Positions 16,051 to 24,040 of a DNA stretch of 64,000 bases are shown piece by piece. The DNA comes from Solirubrobacter sp963792915 (lineage in GTDB: Bacteria; Actinomycetota; Thermoleophilia; Solirubrobacterales; Solirubrobacteraceae). Where the stretch lies: assembly GCA_963792915.1 (NCBI GenBank), contig CAWBYD010000003.1, positions 1,868,964 to 1,932,963 of the forward strand, given 5' to 3'. A program made the translations under genes and the position numbers. Positions within the stretch are counted from its first letter, which is position 1, and each line of letters opens with the position of its first letter. The notes below the pieces were generated by a model. The model saw nothing but the letters and a program-made list of their open reading frames with translations. It was not told the origin of the DNA and searched no databases.

Positions 16051-18594
16051 GTGCTCAAGCTGGCGCTGCGGGGCCTGCTGACGCGCAAGCTGCGGTCGGT
16101 CCTGACCGGCTTCGCGGTTGTGATCGGCGTCGCGTTCGTGGTCGGCACGCTGGTCTTCACCGACACGATCAACGAGTCGTTCACCAACCTGTTCGAGCGC
16201 ACCCAGAAGGGCGTCGACGTCGAGATCGAGGCGCGCCAGGCCGTCAAGGCCGACTTCTCGGCGCCGCCGACGATGCCGTCGAGCGTGCTCGCGAAGGTCA
16301 AGGCCACGCCGGGCGTGGACATCGCCGAGGGCAGCGTCTCCTCGAACGTGACCCTGCTCGACAAGAAGGGCAAGGCGATCACCTCCAACGGGCCGCCGAC
16401 GATCGGCGTCTCGGCCTCGGACGTCAAGCGCTTCCAGGTGCTCGACTACGACAGCGGCGGCCCGCCCAAGGGTCCTGACGAGGTGGCGCTGGACCGCGGC
16501 ACCTCGAAGAAGTACGGCTTCAAGGTCGGCGACATCGCGCGCGTGCAGGGCGACCAGCCGGCCAAGGACTACAAGGTCTCGGGCATCGCGTCGCTCGACG
16601 GCAAGGACAACCTGGCCGGCGCCCGGCTCGTGGTGATGACGCTGCCCGAGGCGCAGCGCGTCACCGGCCACGACGGCTATGACTCGATCTCGGTCGCCAC
16701 GGGCGACCCGAAGGGCGTCAAGGCCGCGCTGCAGCGCGAGCTGGGGCATCCGATCCTCGTCCGCACGGGCAAGGAGGCGGCCGAGCAGCAGGCCCAGGAC
16801 CTCGCGGACGCGCTCGGTTTCATCCGCACCGCGCTGCTCGTGTTCGCCGGCGTCGCGCTACTCGTCGGCGGCTTCCTGATCTTCAACACGTTCACGGTCA
16901 CCGTCGCCCAGCGCACCAAGGAGTTCGCGCTTCTGCGCGTGCTCGGCGCGTCGCGGCGCCAGGTGCTGACCTCGGTGCTGGTCGAGACCGTGGCGGTGGG
17001 GCTGTTCGCCTCGGCGCTCGGCGTCCTGCTCGGCATCGCGCTCGCGCCCGCGCTGGCCGCGATGCTGAAGGCGTTCGGGCTGGATCTCGGCACCACCGGC
17101 CTGGTCGTCAAGGGCGGCACGGTGGTGATCGGCATGGTGATCGGGCTGGTCGCGACCGTCGTCTCCGGGCTCGTGCCCGCGCGGCGCGCCACCCGCGTCG
17201 AGCCCGTGACCGCGATGCGCGACAGCGAGACGCCGGGCGTCGGGCACATGCGCAAGCGTCGGATCATCGGCTCGCTGGCGCTGATGGCGGCGGGCGTGGG
17301 CGCGCTCTTCATCGGGCTGTTCGGCGGCGCGCCGGCGGCGTCGGCGGCCTCGCTGCTCGGGCTCGGCGCCGTGCTGATGATGTTCGGCGTGGCGTTCCTG
17401 GCGCCGCTGCTCGTGCGCCCGCTGGCCCGCCTGCTCGGCGCGCCGCTCGCGCGCTTCCAGGGCCTGACGGGCGTGCTGGCGCGCGAGAACGCGATCCGCC
17501 AGCCGCAGCGCACGGCGGTCACCGCGGCGGCGCTGATGGTGGGCCTGGCGCTGGTGGTGCTGGTCACGATCTTCGCCGCCGGCCTGACCGCGTCGATCAA
17601 CAAGACGATCGACAACCAGGTCTCGGCCGCGCTGATCGTGCAGAACCAGGACGGCTTCACGCCGATCCCGGCCAAGGTGGCCGAGACGGTCAAGACCGTG
17701 CCGGGCGTCACCGCGGTCTCCCCGGTCAGCTTCTCGACCGGCATCCTCAAGGGCCAGGACGGCAACACGGCGGCCACGGGCATCGACCCCGAGACGATCG
17801 GCACCGTGCTCAAGCTCAAGTGGAAGGACGGCTCGCCCCAGACCCTCAGCGGCCTGCGCGACGGGCAGACGCTGCTCGACGCCGACTTCTCCAAGTCGCA
17901 CCACCTGCCGGTGGGGAGCACGGCGCAGTTCACGACGCCCGCGGGCAAGCAGGCGCGCTACGAGGTCGCCGGCACGTTCAAGAACCAGGCCGGGCTGACC
18001 GCGAGCGTGATCCTCACCAACCGCACGCTCGCGCAGCTCTGGGACAACAAGCAGATCGCGTTCGTGATGGCGGCGGCCAAGCCGGGTACCGACGCCGACA
18101 AGCTCGCGGCCAAGGCCGACCAGGCGCTCAAGCCGTTCCCGTCGACCGACGCGCTCTCGATCGACCAGTTCAAGAAGAAGCAGAACGCCTCGGTCAACCA
18201 GCTGCTCGGGCTCGTGTTCGCGCTGCTCGCGCTGTCGGTGATCGTCGCCCTGCTGGGGATCGTCAACACGCTCGCGCTGTCCGTGCACGAGCGCACGCGT
18301 GAGCTGGGGATGCTGCGCGCGGTCGGCATGAGCAAGCGCCAGGTGCGCCGCATGGTCCGCGCCGAGTCCGTGATCACCGCGGGGATCGGCGCGGTGCTCG
18401 GCACCGTGCTGGGGATCGTCTTCGCGCTGATCGTGTCGCGCCCGCTGGCCAGGCAGGGGTTCGTGTTCACGGTGCCCGTCGGCACGCTGATCGTGTTCTT
18501 CATCCTGGCCGCGATCGCGGGCGTGCTGGCGGCGATCCCGCCGGCGCGCCGGGCGTCGAAGGTCGACGTGCTGCGGGCCGTCACAACCGAATAG
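16051..18594 (+). CDS. FtsX/MacB-type ABC permease with two FtsX domains
   Basis: 847 residues, GTG at 16051. Architecture: N-terminal membrane helix (about residues 18-40), large extracytoplasmic domain, a cluster of three helices around residues 265-385 (first FtsX domain), a central pair of helices near 405-470, a second extracytoplasmic domain, and a final three-helix FtsX domain around 715-840. The conserved loop after the first FtsX helix, RTKEFALLRVLGASRRQV, is repeated as RTRELGMLRAVGMSKRQV in the second half. Such single-chain doubled permeases work with LolD-like ATPases as mechanotransmission machines or lipoprotein/peptide exporters; the cargo here is unknown. Confidence 0.92.
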   Translation: MLKLALRGLLTRKLRSVLTGFAVVIGVAFVVGTLVFTDTINESFTNLFERTQKGVDVEIEARQAVKADFSAPPTMPSSVLAKVKATPGVDIAEGSVSSNVTLLDKKGKAITSNGPPTIGVSASDVKRFQVLDYDSGGPPKGPDEVALDRGTSKKYGFKVGDIARVQGDQPAKDYKVSGIASLDGKDNLAGARLVVMTLPEAQRVTGHDGYDSISVATGDPKGVKAALQRELGHPILVRTGKEAAEQQAQDLADALGFIRTALLVFAGVALLVGGFLIFNTFTVTVAQRTKEFALLRVLGASRRQVLTSVLVETVAVGLFASALGVLLGIALAPALAAMLKAFGLDLGTTGLVVKGGTVVIGMVIGLVATVVSGLVPARRATRVEPVTAMRDSETPGVGHMRKRRIIGSLALMAAGVGALFIGLFGGAPAASAASLLGLGAVLMMFGVAFLAPLLVRPLARLLGAPLARFQGLTGVLARENAIRQPQRTAVTAAALMVGLALVVLVTIFAAGLTASINKTIDNQVSAALIVQNQDGFTPIPAKVAETVKTVPGVTAVSPVSFSTGILKGQDGNTAATGIDPETIGTVLKLKWKDGSPQTLSGLRDGQTLLDADFSKSHHLPVGSTAQFTTPAGKQARYEVAGTFKNQAGLTASVILTNRTLAQLWDNKQIAFVMAAAKPGTDADKLAAKADQALKPFPSTDALSIDQFKKKQNASVNQLLGLVFALLALSVIVALLGIVNTLALSVHERTRELGMLRAVGMSKRQVRRMVRAESVITAGIGAVLGTVLGIVFALIVSRPLARQGFVFTVPVGTLIVFFILAAIAGVLAAIPPARRASKVDVLRAVTTE

Positions 18595-18636
18595 TCCGCG
18601 CCCGGGCGCCGCACTCCCCGCTAGCCTCGGGGGGCA

Positions 18637-20007
18637 GTGCGGCGCCCGAGTCTCCCCGTCCTGCTGCTGGCCGCCGTGCTGGCGCTCTCGTTCGGGCTCA
18701 ACGCGCGCAACGCCGCGCACCCGCGCTCCGCCTACCAGTCGGCGGACGAGCGGGCGTACGGCAAGCTCGCGATCGACCTCTCGGAGCGCCACCACTACGG
18801 GAGCGCGGCCACCAAGATGAAGGAGCCGCTGCACTGGCCGCCGGGCGCGCCGCTCCTGTTCGCGGCCGGCCACAGCGTCTTCCCCGCCGCCGCCGACGCC
18901 CGCACGTTCGACATCCGCTCGGCGTACTGGGAGCAGGCCGTGCTCACCACGGCCACGACCGCGCTGGCCGCGGTGCTCGTGTGGCTGCTCGCCGGGCCGT
19001 GGGCCGCGGTCGTGGCGGCGCTGATCGTCGGCACCTACCCGCCGCTGATCGGCGCCACGGGCGACCAGCTGTCCGAGCCGCTCGGCGCGTGCTTGCTGAT
19101 GGCGTCGTTCGCCGCGCTGGCGTGGGCGCTCAAACGCGCCGGCCCGTGGCGCTACGCGCTCGCGGGCGCGCTGTTCGGGCTGACGATCCTGACCCGCGCC
19201 GACCTGCTGCCCGTGCCGTTCCTGATCGCGGGCGCGGGCGTGCTGTACGTGCTGGTCCGGCGCCGTGCCTGGCGCCGCGCGCTGCTCACCTGGGGGCTCG
19301 TGGCGCTCGCTGCGGCGGTCGTGCTCGCGCCGTGGACGATCTACGCGTCGCACAAGGCCGGCGCGTTCGTCCCGGTCACCAAGGGCAGCGCCGCGGCGCT
19401 GTTCGTCGGCACCTACCTGCCCGGCGGCGGCACCACCGTCGGGATGAAGGAGCACCTCGAGGCTGAGCTGCGGCGCCGCCACCCGCAGCTGGCGGGCGTG
19501 AAGACGTACAAGATCCCCGCCGCCTACGCGCTCGCGATCTTCGCCGAGCGCCATCCCGAGCTCTCGCGCGACGCCGCGCTGCAGCGCGAGGCGCGCCACA
19601 ACCTCGTCCACTACGCGAGCACGCAGCCCGTCGCCTTCACGAGGATGGCCTTCAACAAGGCCAAGCGGATGTGGTTCTTCTACTACCGCGGCGGCGGCGT
19701 GCACTACATCTCCACCCCGATGCGGATCTGGCAGGTGCTGCTGGTGCTGGCCGGCGCCCTCGGCCTGCTGGCGGCGCTGATCCGCCGCCGCGATCCGCTG
19801 CTCGCCGCGGTCGCGCTGACCGTCGCGTTCTCCACCGCGATCCACGCGATCGTCGTCTCCCAGGCGCGTTACAACCTGCCGCTGATGCCGGCGCTGATCG
19901 CCGGCGGCGTCGCCGGCTGGTGGCTCGCGGCGCGCCGGCGCCCGTCGCCGGAGCCGGCCGCCGAGCGCGAGCCCGAGCGCGAGCCCGTCCCGGCTAGCGC
20001 AACTTGA
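18637..20007 (+). CDS. GT-C type membrane glycosyltransferase (PMT/ArnT-like)
   Basis: 456 residues, GTG at 18637. A TAGCCT box (18622-18627) lies 9 nt before the start with no Shine-Dalgarno. N-terminal signal-anchor helix, then an extracytoplasmic loop with SADERAYGKLAIDLSERHHYGS carrying acidic residues in the place usual for GT-C catalytic sites, and about ten membrane segments with a C-terminal Pro/Glu/Arg tail. Expected to transfer a sugar from a polyprenyl-phosphate donor outside the membrane. Acceptor unknown. The last 14 bases overlap the convergent gene at 19994. Confidence 0.8.
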   Translation: MRRPSLPVLLLAAVLALSFGLNARNAAHPRSAYQSADERAYGKLAIDLSERHHYGSAATKMKEPLHWPPGAPLLFAAGHSVFPAAADARTFDIRSAYWEQAVLTTATTALAAVLVWLLAGPWAAVVAALIVGTYPPLIGATGDQLSEPLGACLLMASFAALAWALKRAGPWRYALAGALFGLTILTRADLLPVPFLIAGAGVLYVLVRRRAWRRALLTWGLVALAAAVVLAPWTIYASHKAGAFVPVTKGSAAALFVGTYLPGGGTTVGMKEHLEAELRRRHPQLAGVKTYKIPAAYALAIFAERHPELSRDAALQREARHNLVHYASTQPVAFTRMAFNKAKRMWFFYYRGGGVHYISTPMRIWQVLLVLAGALGLLAALIRRRDPLLAAVALTVAFSTAIHAIVVSQARYNLPLMPALIAGGVAGWWLAARRRPSPEPAAEREPEREPVPASAT

Positions 20008-20602
20008 AGGCCGACGGGGGCAGGTTGCCCTTGTAGACGAACAGGAACGCGCCGTTGGGACCGGGACGGGCCACCTGAGGCTCGCCGTTGACCGTGAACG
20101 GGAGCTCTTTGAGCCCGCGGCCGAGCCGTCCGTAGAACAGCGTGCGGCCGGGCCGGTGCAGGAAGTCCACGGTCTTGTCGCGCGGCCGCGGGCGCACGCA
20201 CTGGCCCGCGTAGTCGAGCGGGTAGGGGTGGAACCGGCCACCCTTCACCTCGCCGAGCGCGACCCCGTTGACCTCGCCCGCGATCACGCACGAGCTGCCG
20301 TTGCGGGCCTGGTAGACGCTCACGCCCCATTTGCGATCGCCGTCCAGGGCCGTGACCGAGAGCTGGCGCGGATCGGCGTTGGGCCGGTTCACGTCCGAGC
20401 GCGGCTTGACGTCCTTGACGGGCTCTCCCTGGGAGATCAGGTCGGCGGCGCCCGCCGCGGCGGCGGCGCCGAACAGCGCGACCGCCAGCAGCCCGCCCGT
20501 GCGGCGCCGCCGCACGCGCACGCGCACCCGCCGCAGCTCCACCTCGCGCTGCGCCGCCTCACGCAGGTTCTCGCGCAGCTCCTCGAAGGCCGGCCCGATC
20601 AC
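19994..20602 (-). CDS. Membrane-anchored protein coupled to an ECF sigma factor (anti-sigma candidate)
   Basis: 202 residues, GTG at 20602 overlapping the sigma-factor stop by 4 nt (GTGA). The first 35 residues are charged and predicted helical (FEELRENLREAAQREVELRR), followed by a very basic stretch and one membrane segment (about residues 37-55), then an extracytoplasmic domain of about 145 residues with no family I recognise. There is no HxxxCxxC zinc motif. Topology and coupling suggest a membrane anti-sigma factor or sensor, but this is inference from position. Confidence 0.65.
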   Translation of the reverse strand: MIGPAFEELRENLREAAQREVELRRVRVRVRRRRTGGLLAVALFGAAAAAGAADLISQGEPVKDVKPRSDVNRPNADPRQLSVTALDGDRKWGVSVYQARNGSSCVIAGEVNGVALGEVKGGRFHPYPLDYAGQCVRPRPRDKTVDFLHRPGRTLFYGRLGRGLKELPFTVNGEPQVARPGPNGAFLFVYKGNLPPSAFKLR

Positions 20603-21198
20603 GCGACGTCCTCCAGCAGCGTCGCCGGCTCGTGCAGCTCCCGCGCCAGCGTCCGCAGCCCGCGCGAGACGCGAGCGCGCGCCGTCTGCTCGGTGATCCC
20701 GAGTCTGTCGGCGACCTGGCCGTAGCCGCACTCGTCGACCACGCGCAGCTCGACCGCGCGGCGCTGGTCCTCCGGCAGGGAGGCCATCGCGTCGGCGAGC
20801 GGGGCGGCCAGCGAGGCGACGCCGGCGAGGTGCTCGATGCGCTCGAGCTCCGGGTCGCTGAGCCCCGGCACCGGCACGCCGAGTCGGGCGAGTGCTGAAC
20901 GCTCCACCTTCCCAGAGCGCCAAAAGTGCGACAGCTCGCTGCGGGCGATCGCGAACAGCCAGCCCTGCTCCTCCTCGGGCGAGTCGCCGCGGAACTGCGA
21001 GCGCCGCTCGAGCGCCGTCGCGAACGTCTCGGACAGCAGATCGAAGGCGGCTTCCACATCGAATACGCGGCGGGCCAGGAACACCAGGACCCGCTCAGCA
21101 TAGGCGTCGTAGAACTCCGCGAAGGCGTCGGGGTCCTCCCTGGACTGCGTGAGCAGGCAGCGGGAACGGCGGCGGGCGATAGCGAGGCGTAGGGGCAC
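20599..21198 (-). CDS. ECF-type RNA polymerase sigma factor
   Basis: 199 residues from GTG at 21198. Region 2 runs from DPDAFAEFYDAYAERVLVFL through ERRSQFRGDSPEEEQGWLFAIARSELSHF; region 4 from LPEDQRRAVELRVVDE to the recognition helix ITEQTARARVSRGLR. A TTGACC (21249-21254) and TAGGCT (21224-21229) pair on the minus strand, 19 nt apart, could drive it and supports this start over the ATG further upstream. Downstream and coupled is a membrane protein that could hold it inactive. Target promoters are not known. Confidence 0.88.
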   Translation of the reverse strand: MPLRLAIARRRSRCLLTQSREDPDAFAEFYDAYAERVLVFLARRVFDVEAAFDLLSETFATALERRSQFRGDSPEEEQGWLFAIARSELSHFWRSGKVERSALARLGVPVPGLSDPELERIEHLAGVASLAAPLADAMASLPEDQRRAVELRVVDECGYGQVADRLGITEQTARARVSRGLRTLARELHEPATLLEDVA

Positions 21199-21314
21199 GG
21201 CAGACCGCAACGGGGGGCTTCCAAGCCTACCCGCGTCACAGACCCCTGGGTCAAGGCTCATAGCTGCTGCCGGAGCGCGCGCCGGGCCTCCTCTCAACGA
21301 GAAAGGACTCAGAA

Positions 21315-21725
21315 ATGGACCGACGCCTGCGTCGTTTTCCGGCGCGCGTCCCGCTGGTCGCTGCCCTCGTGGCAGTGCTGGCGTTCGCCGCACCCGCCCT
21401 CGCCTACGTGACCACCGACCTGAACGACTTCAACCTCACCGAGACGACGAGCACCTACGGGGGCGGCTCGCAGTACCACATCTCCACCGGGACGGACGGC
21501 TGGGTGTCCTACCGCTGGCTGGACTCGCCCAGCAAGAGCACCGTGATCTCCGGCAACAACTGTCAGGACTGGGAGCTGATCGGGAGCACCGCATCGATCT
21601 CGTCCGGCGACACCGGCTACCACGCGCTCTTCAACGGCTTCACCTCGGAGTGCTTCGTCGTCCGCGGCCGCACGGCCTCGGGCCAGGGCTCCATGTCCCT
21701 CTACGACGGAAGGATCCAGCGATGA
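21315..21725 (+). CDS. Small secreted protein
   Basis: 136 residues, ATG at 21315 with AGAAAGGA 7-14 nt upstream. Classical signal peptide: RRLRRF, hydrophobic core, then APALA followed by YVTTD at about residue 30. The mature part is about 106 residues, Ser/Thr/Gly/Tyr-rich, with only two cysteines (GNNCQDW and SECFVV), probably one disulfide. No family recognised. Transcribed with the next secreted protein gene (ATGA overlap) and divergent from the sigma factor, which might control both. Confidence 0.75.
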   Translation: MDRRLRRFPARVPLVAALVAVLAFAAPALAYVTTDLNDFNLTETTSTYGGGSQYHISTGTDGWVSYRWLDSPSKSTVISGNNCQDWELIGSTASISSGDTGYHALFNGFTSECFVVRGRTASGQGSMSLYDGRIQR

Positions 21726-22285
21726 CCGCGCGCGTCCGCATGATCGGGGCGATCGTGATCGCCGGAGCCGCCGCGGCGCTCGCCGCCGGCGCCACCGGCG
21801 GCTCGGCGGCGCCGCCCTCCGGCACCGCGCCGCAGACGGTGCTGCAGGCCGAGGCGCTGACCCGCGCGGCCCCGGCCGCCGGCGGGTCCTATGACACGCC
21901 GCAGCTGCGCTCCACCGCCAGCCTGCGCGGCGTCGCCGTCCCGCTGCCTGCGGGCGGGACGTTCAACGGCATCCAGTGGGAGAACGGCGGCGTGGGCGTC
22001 ACCGCCGGGGAGATCGACGGCGTGCTCGAGTACAACTCCGCCTGCCAGTGGCTGCGCGCCTGGCGTGACGGCCGCGACGCCCCGCTCGCCATCAGCGTGC
22101 TCCAGCAGGCCCCGCACTGGCCCGCGATGCGCGGAACGGAGTCGGGCGACATCCTCACCAAGGTGGCCGCCGACGTGAGCGCCGGCGGGGGTGAGACCGC
22201 CACCAACGTGCTGCGCGACTGCGATGCGTCCTACGCGCGCCAGACGCAGTACGCCGCGAAGCTGGGGCTGGTTCCGACGCGCTGA
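21722..22285 (+). CDS. Secreted protein, unknown function
   Basis: 187 residues, ATG at 21722 within the stop of the preceding gene (ATGA). N-terminal signal-like helix (RMIGAIVIAGAAAALAAGATG). The mature part has a short Ala/Pro-rich lead, a GTFNGIQWENGGVGVTAGEIDGVLEY-like region, then a helical half containing two cysteines (SACQWLRAW and RDCDASY). No recognised domain. Both proteins of this pair have two cysteines and may act together outside the cell. Confidence 0.68.
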   Translation: MTARVRMIGAIVIAGAAAALAAGATGGSAAPPSGTAPQTVLQAEALTRAAPAAGGSYDTPQLRSTASLRGVAVPLPAGGTFNGIQWENGGVGVTAGEIDGVLEYNSACQWLRAWRDGRDAPLAISVLQQAPHWPAMRGTESGDILTKVAADVSAGGGETATNVLRDCDASYARQTQYAAKLGLVPTR

Positions 22286-22595
22286 TCGGTCACAACATCC
22301 GCGGTCGCGGCTCTTATCACTGCGTCACGCCGGGCATGGTCAAAGGTTCTGGCCGGGCGGGTTGAGCCCGCTCGCCGCGGCGGCCACGAGAGTGGTCGCC
22401 GCGGGTGGCGCCGCGGCGCCTGCGTCGCCCAGAGGGCGCCGCATCGCCCAGGGGGCGATGCTCCGGCGAGTTCGCCGAAACCGCGCGGAGCCGCGATGCG
22501 GTGCTGCGAACTCGCGCCGCGCTCATCCTTGGGCGGCCACCCGTGCCCAACCGGCACTTCTCCGGCCCGGGCGACACACCAGACGGTGCGCGCCG
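22286..22595. other. Gene-free 310 bp between convergent genes, holding a dispersed repeat
   Basis: No coding frame with family-like sequence. Bases 22420-22540 contain REP-like palindromes shared with 45.2 kb and a 17-bp block shared with 10.08 kb. The palindromes could also end transcription from both sides. Confidence 0.6.
22438..22538. repeat. Dispersed REP-like repeat copy
   Basis: Perfect palindrome at 22441-22461: GCATCGCCC, 3-nt loop AGG, GGGCGATGC. It is followed by TCCGGCGAGTTCGCCG and, further on, GATGCG and CGAACTCGCG blocks. The same order of blocks occurs inverted at 45200-45334. A degenerate extra half-copy precedes it at 22420-22438. Confidence 0.65.
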
Positions 22596-24029
22596 CTATC
22601 CGAGCGGGAGCACGGCTCGGACGAGCGTGCCCTGGCCCGGCGGGCTGTCGATGCTGAGCGAGCCCTCGCAGGCGCCGACGCGGTCCGCGAGGCCGCTCAG
22701 CCCTGAGCCGAGCGCGGCGTCCGCGCCGCCGACGCCGTCGTCGCGGACCTCGATGATCAGCGCGCCGTTCTCGCGCGCCAGGCGCACCGTGGCGTGGCTG
22801 GCGTGCGCGTACTTGGCGACGTTGGTGAGCGCCTCGGCGACCGTGAAGTAGGCCGTCGTCTCGCACTGGGCGGGCAGCCGGCCCTCCAGCTCGCCCGCGA
22901 TCTCGACCGGCACCGGCGCGCGGGACGCGAGCGCTTCCACGGCCGGCCCGAGGCCGCGCTCGGTCAGCACCGCGGGATGGATGCCGCGGGCCAGCTCGCG
23001 CAGCTCGGCCGACGCCTCCTGGAGGTCCGCGGCCAGTTTCTCCAGGCTCGGCCCGATCGTCGCCGGGTCCTTGGCGGCCCGGCGCTTGGCCACCTGGATG
23101 TCCAGCGAGAGGCTGACGAGCCGCTGCTGGGCGCCGTCGTGCAGGTCGCGCTCGATCCTTCGCCGCGCGGCGTCGGCAGCTTCGATGATGCGCGCCCGCG
23201 AGGCGCGCAGCTCCTCCGTGCGCGCCGCCTCGACCTTGCGCCGCAGCAGCGCCTCCTCGGCCTCGCGGCGCTCGGTGATGTCGAACAGCGCGCCGTCCAT
23301 CCACAGCCGCCCGCCGCCGCCGGACACGAGCTGGCCGCGGTCCAGCACCCAGCGGATCTCGCCGTCGGAGCGCACGATCCGGTACTCGAGCGCGAACGGC
23401 TCGTCCGGGTCGATGAACGTCGAGATCGCGCGCCGGACCATCGTCAGGTCGTCGGGGTGGACGATGCTCATCAGCGTCCGCTGGGCGCTCGCGATGAAGT
23501 TCGCGGGCGGGTACCCGGAGATCCGCTCGATCTCGTCGCTGATCAGCTCCAGCGTGTGGTTGTCGTGCCAGGCGGAGCGGTAGATCGCGCCTGGGACGTT
23601 GACCAGCAGCGAGCGCAGCATCGCGTCGTCGGCGCGCTGCTGGGCGGCGCGCAGGCCGGCCCGCGCCCGCGCCAGCACCTCCGCGCGCGTGAACGGGCGG
23701 TGCAGGTAGTCGTCGGCGCCCGCGTCCAGGGCCGCGTCCGCCATCCGCCCGCGCGCGGGAACGATGATCGCCAGCAGCCACGCGTCGCCGATCCGCGGGT
23801 CGGCGCGCAACGCGCGGCAGACGCTCGGCGCGTCCTCGCCGCCTCGCGTGCGGTCGACGATCACCAGATCGACGGGCTCTGAGTCCAGCAGCGGCAGCGC
23901 CGCCTCGACGTCGCGCGCGGCCCAGGTGACGCGCCCGGCCGCGCGCAGCCACGGCTGCACCTCGGGCTCGATCGCCCCCACCAGCAGCACGCCTCCGTGC
24001 CTGCGCCGTACCGGCTCGCTCCGACCCAC
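22596..24029 (-). CDS. Hybrid sensor histidine kinase: REC-PAS-HisKA_3-HATPase
   Basis: 477 residues, GTG at 24029. No membrane segment, so cytoplasmic. An N-terminal receiver-like domain (residues 13-125) contains LVIVDRTRGGEDAP at the phospho-site position. A PAS domain (about 135-260) shows ISGYPPANF and HPDDLTMVRRA, ending in the PAC motif GALFDITERREAEE. HisKA_3 box RRRIERDLHDGAQQRLVSL, then VAEALTNVAKYA and DDGVGGADAALGSGLSGLADR. There is no regulator gene next to it, so its partner lies elsewhere. A TAGAAT box (24036-24041, minus strand) 6 nt before the start suggests a leaderless transcript; it touches the recC start on the other strand. Confidence 0.88.
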   Translation of the reverse strand: MGRSEPVRRRHGGVLLVGAIEPEVQPWLRAAGRVTWAARDVEAALPLLDSEPVDLVIVDRTRGGEDAPSVCRALRADPRIGDAWLLAIIVPARGRMADAALDAGADDYLHRPFTRAEVLARARAGLRAAQQRADDAMLRSLLVNVPGAIYRSAWHDNHTLELISDEIERISGYPPANFIASAQRTLMSIVHPDDLTMVRRAISTFIDPDEPFALEYRIVRSDGEIRWVLDRGQLVSGGGGRLWMDGALFDITERREAEEALLRRKVEAARTEELRASRARIIEAADAARRRIERDLHDGAQQRLVSLSLDIQVAKRRAAKDPATIGPSLEKLAADLQEASAELRELARGIHPAVLTERGLGPAVEALASRAPVPVEIAGELEGRLPAQCETTAYFTVAEALTNVAKYAHASHATVRLARENGALIIEVRDDGVGGADAALGSGLSGLADRVGACEGSLSIDSPPGQGTLVRAVLPLG

Positions 24030-24040
24030 GCCCCGATTCT

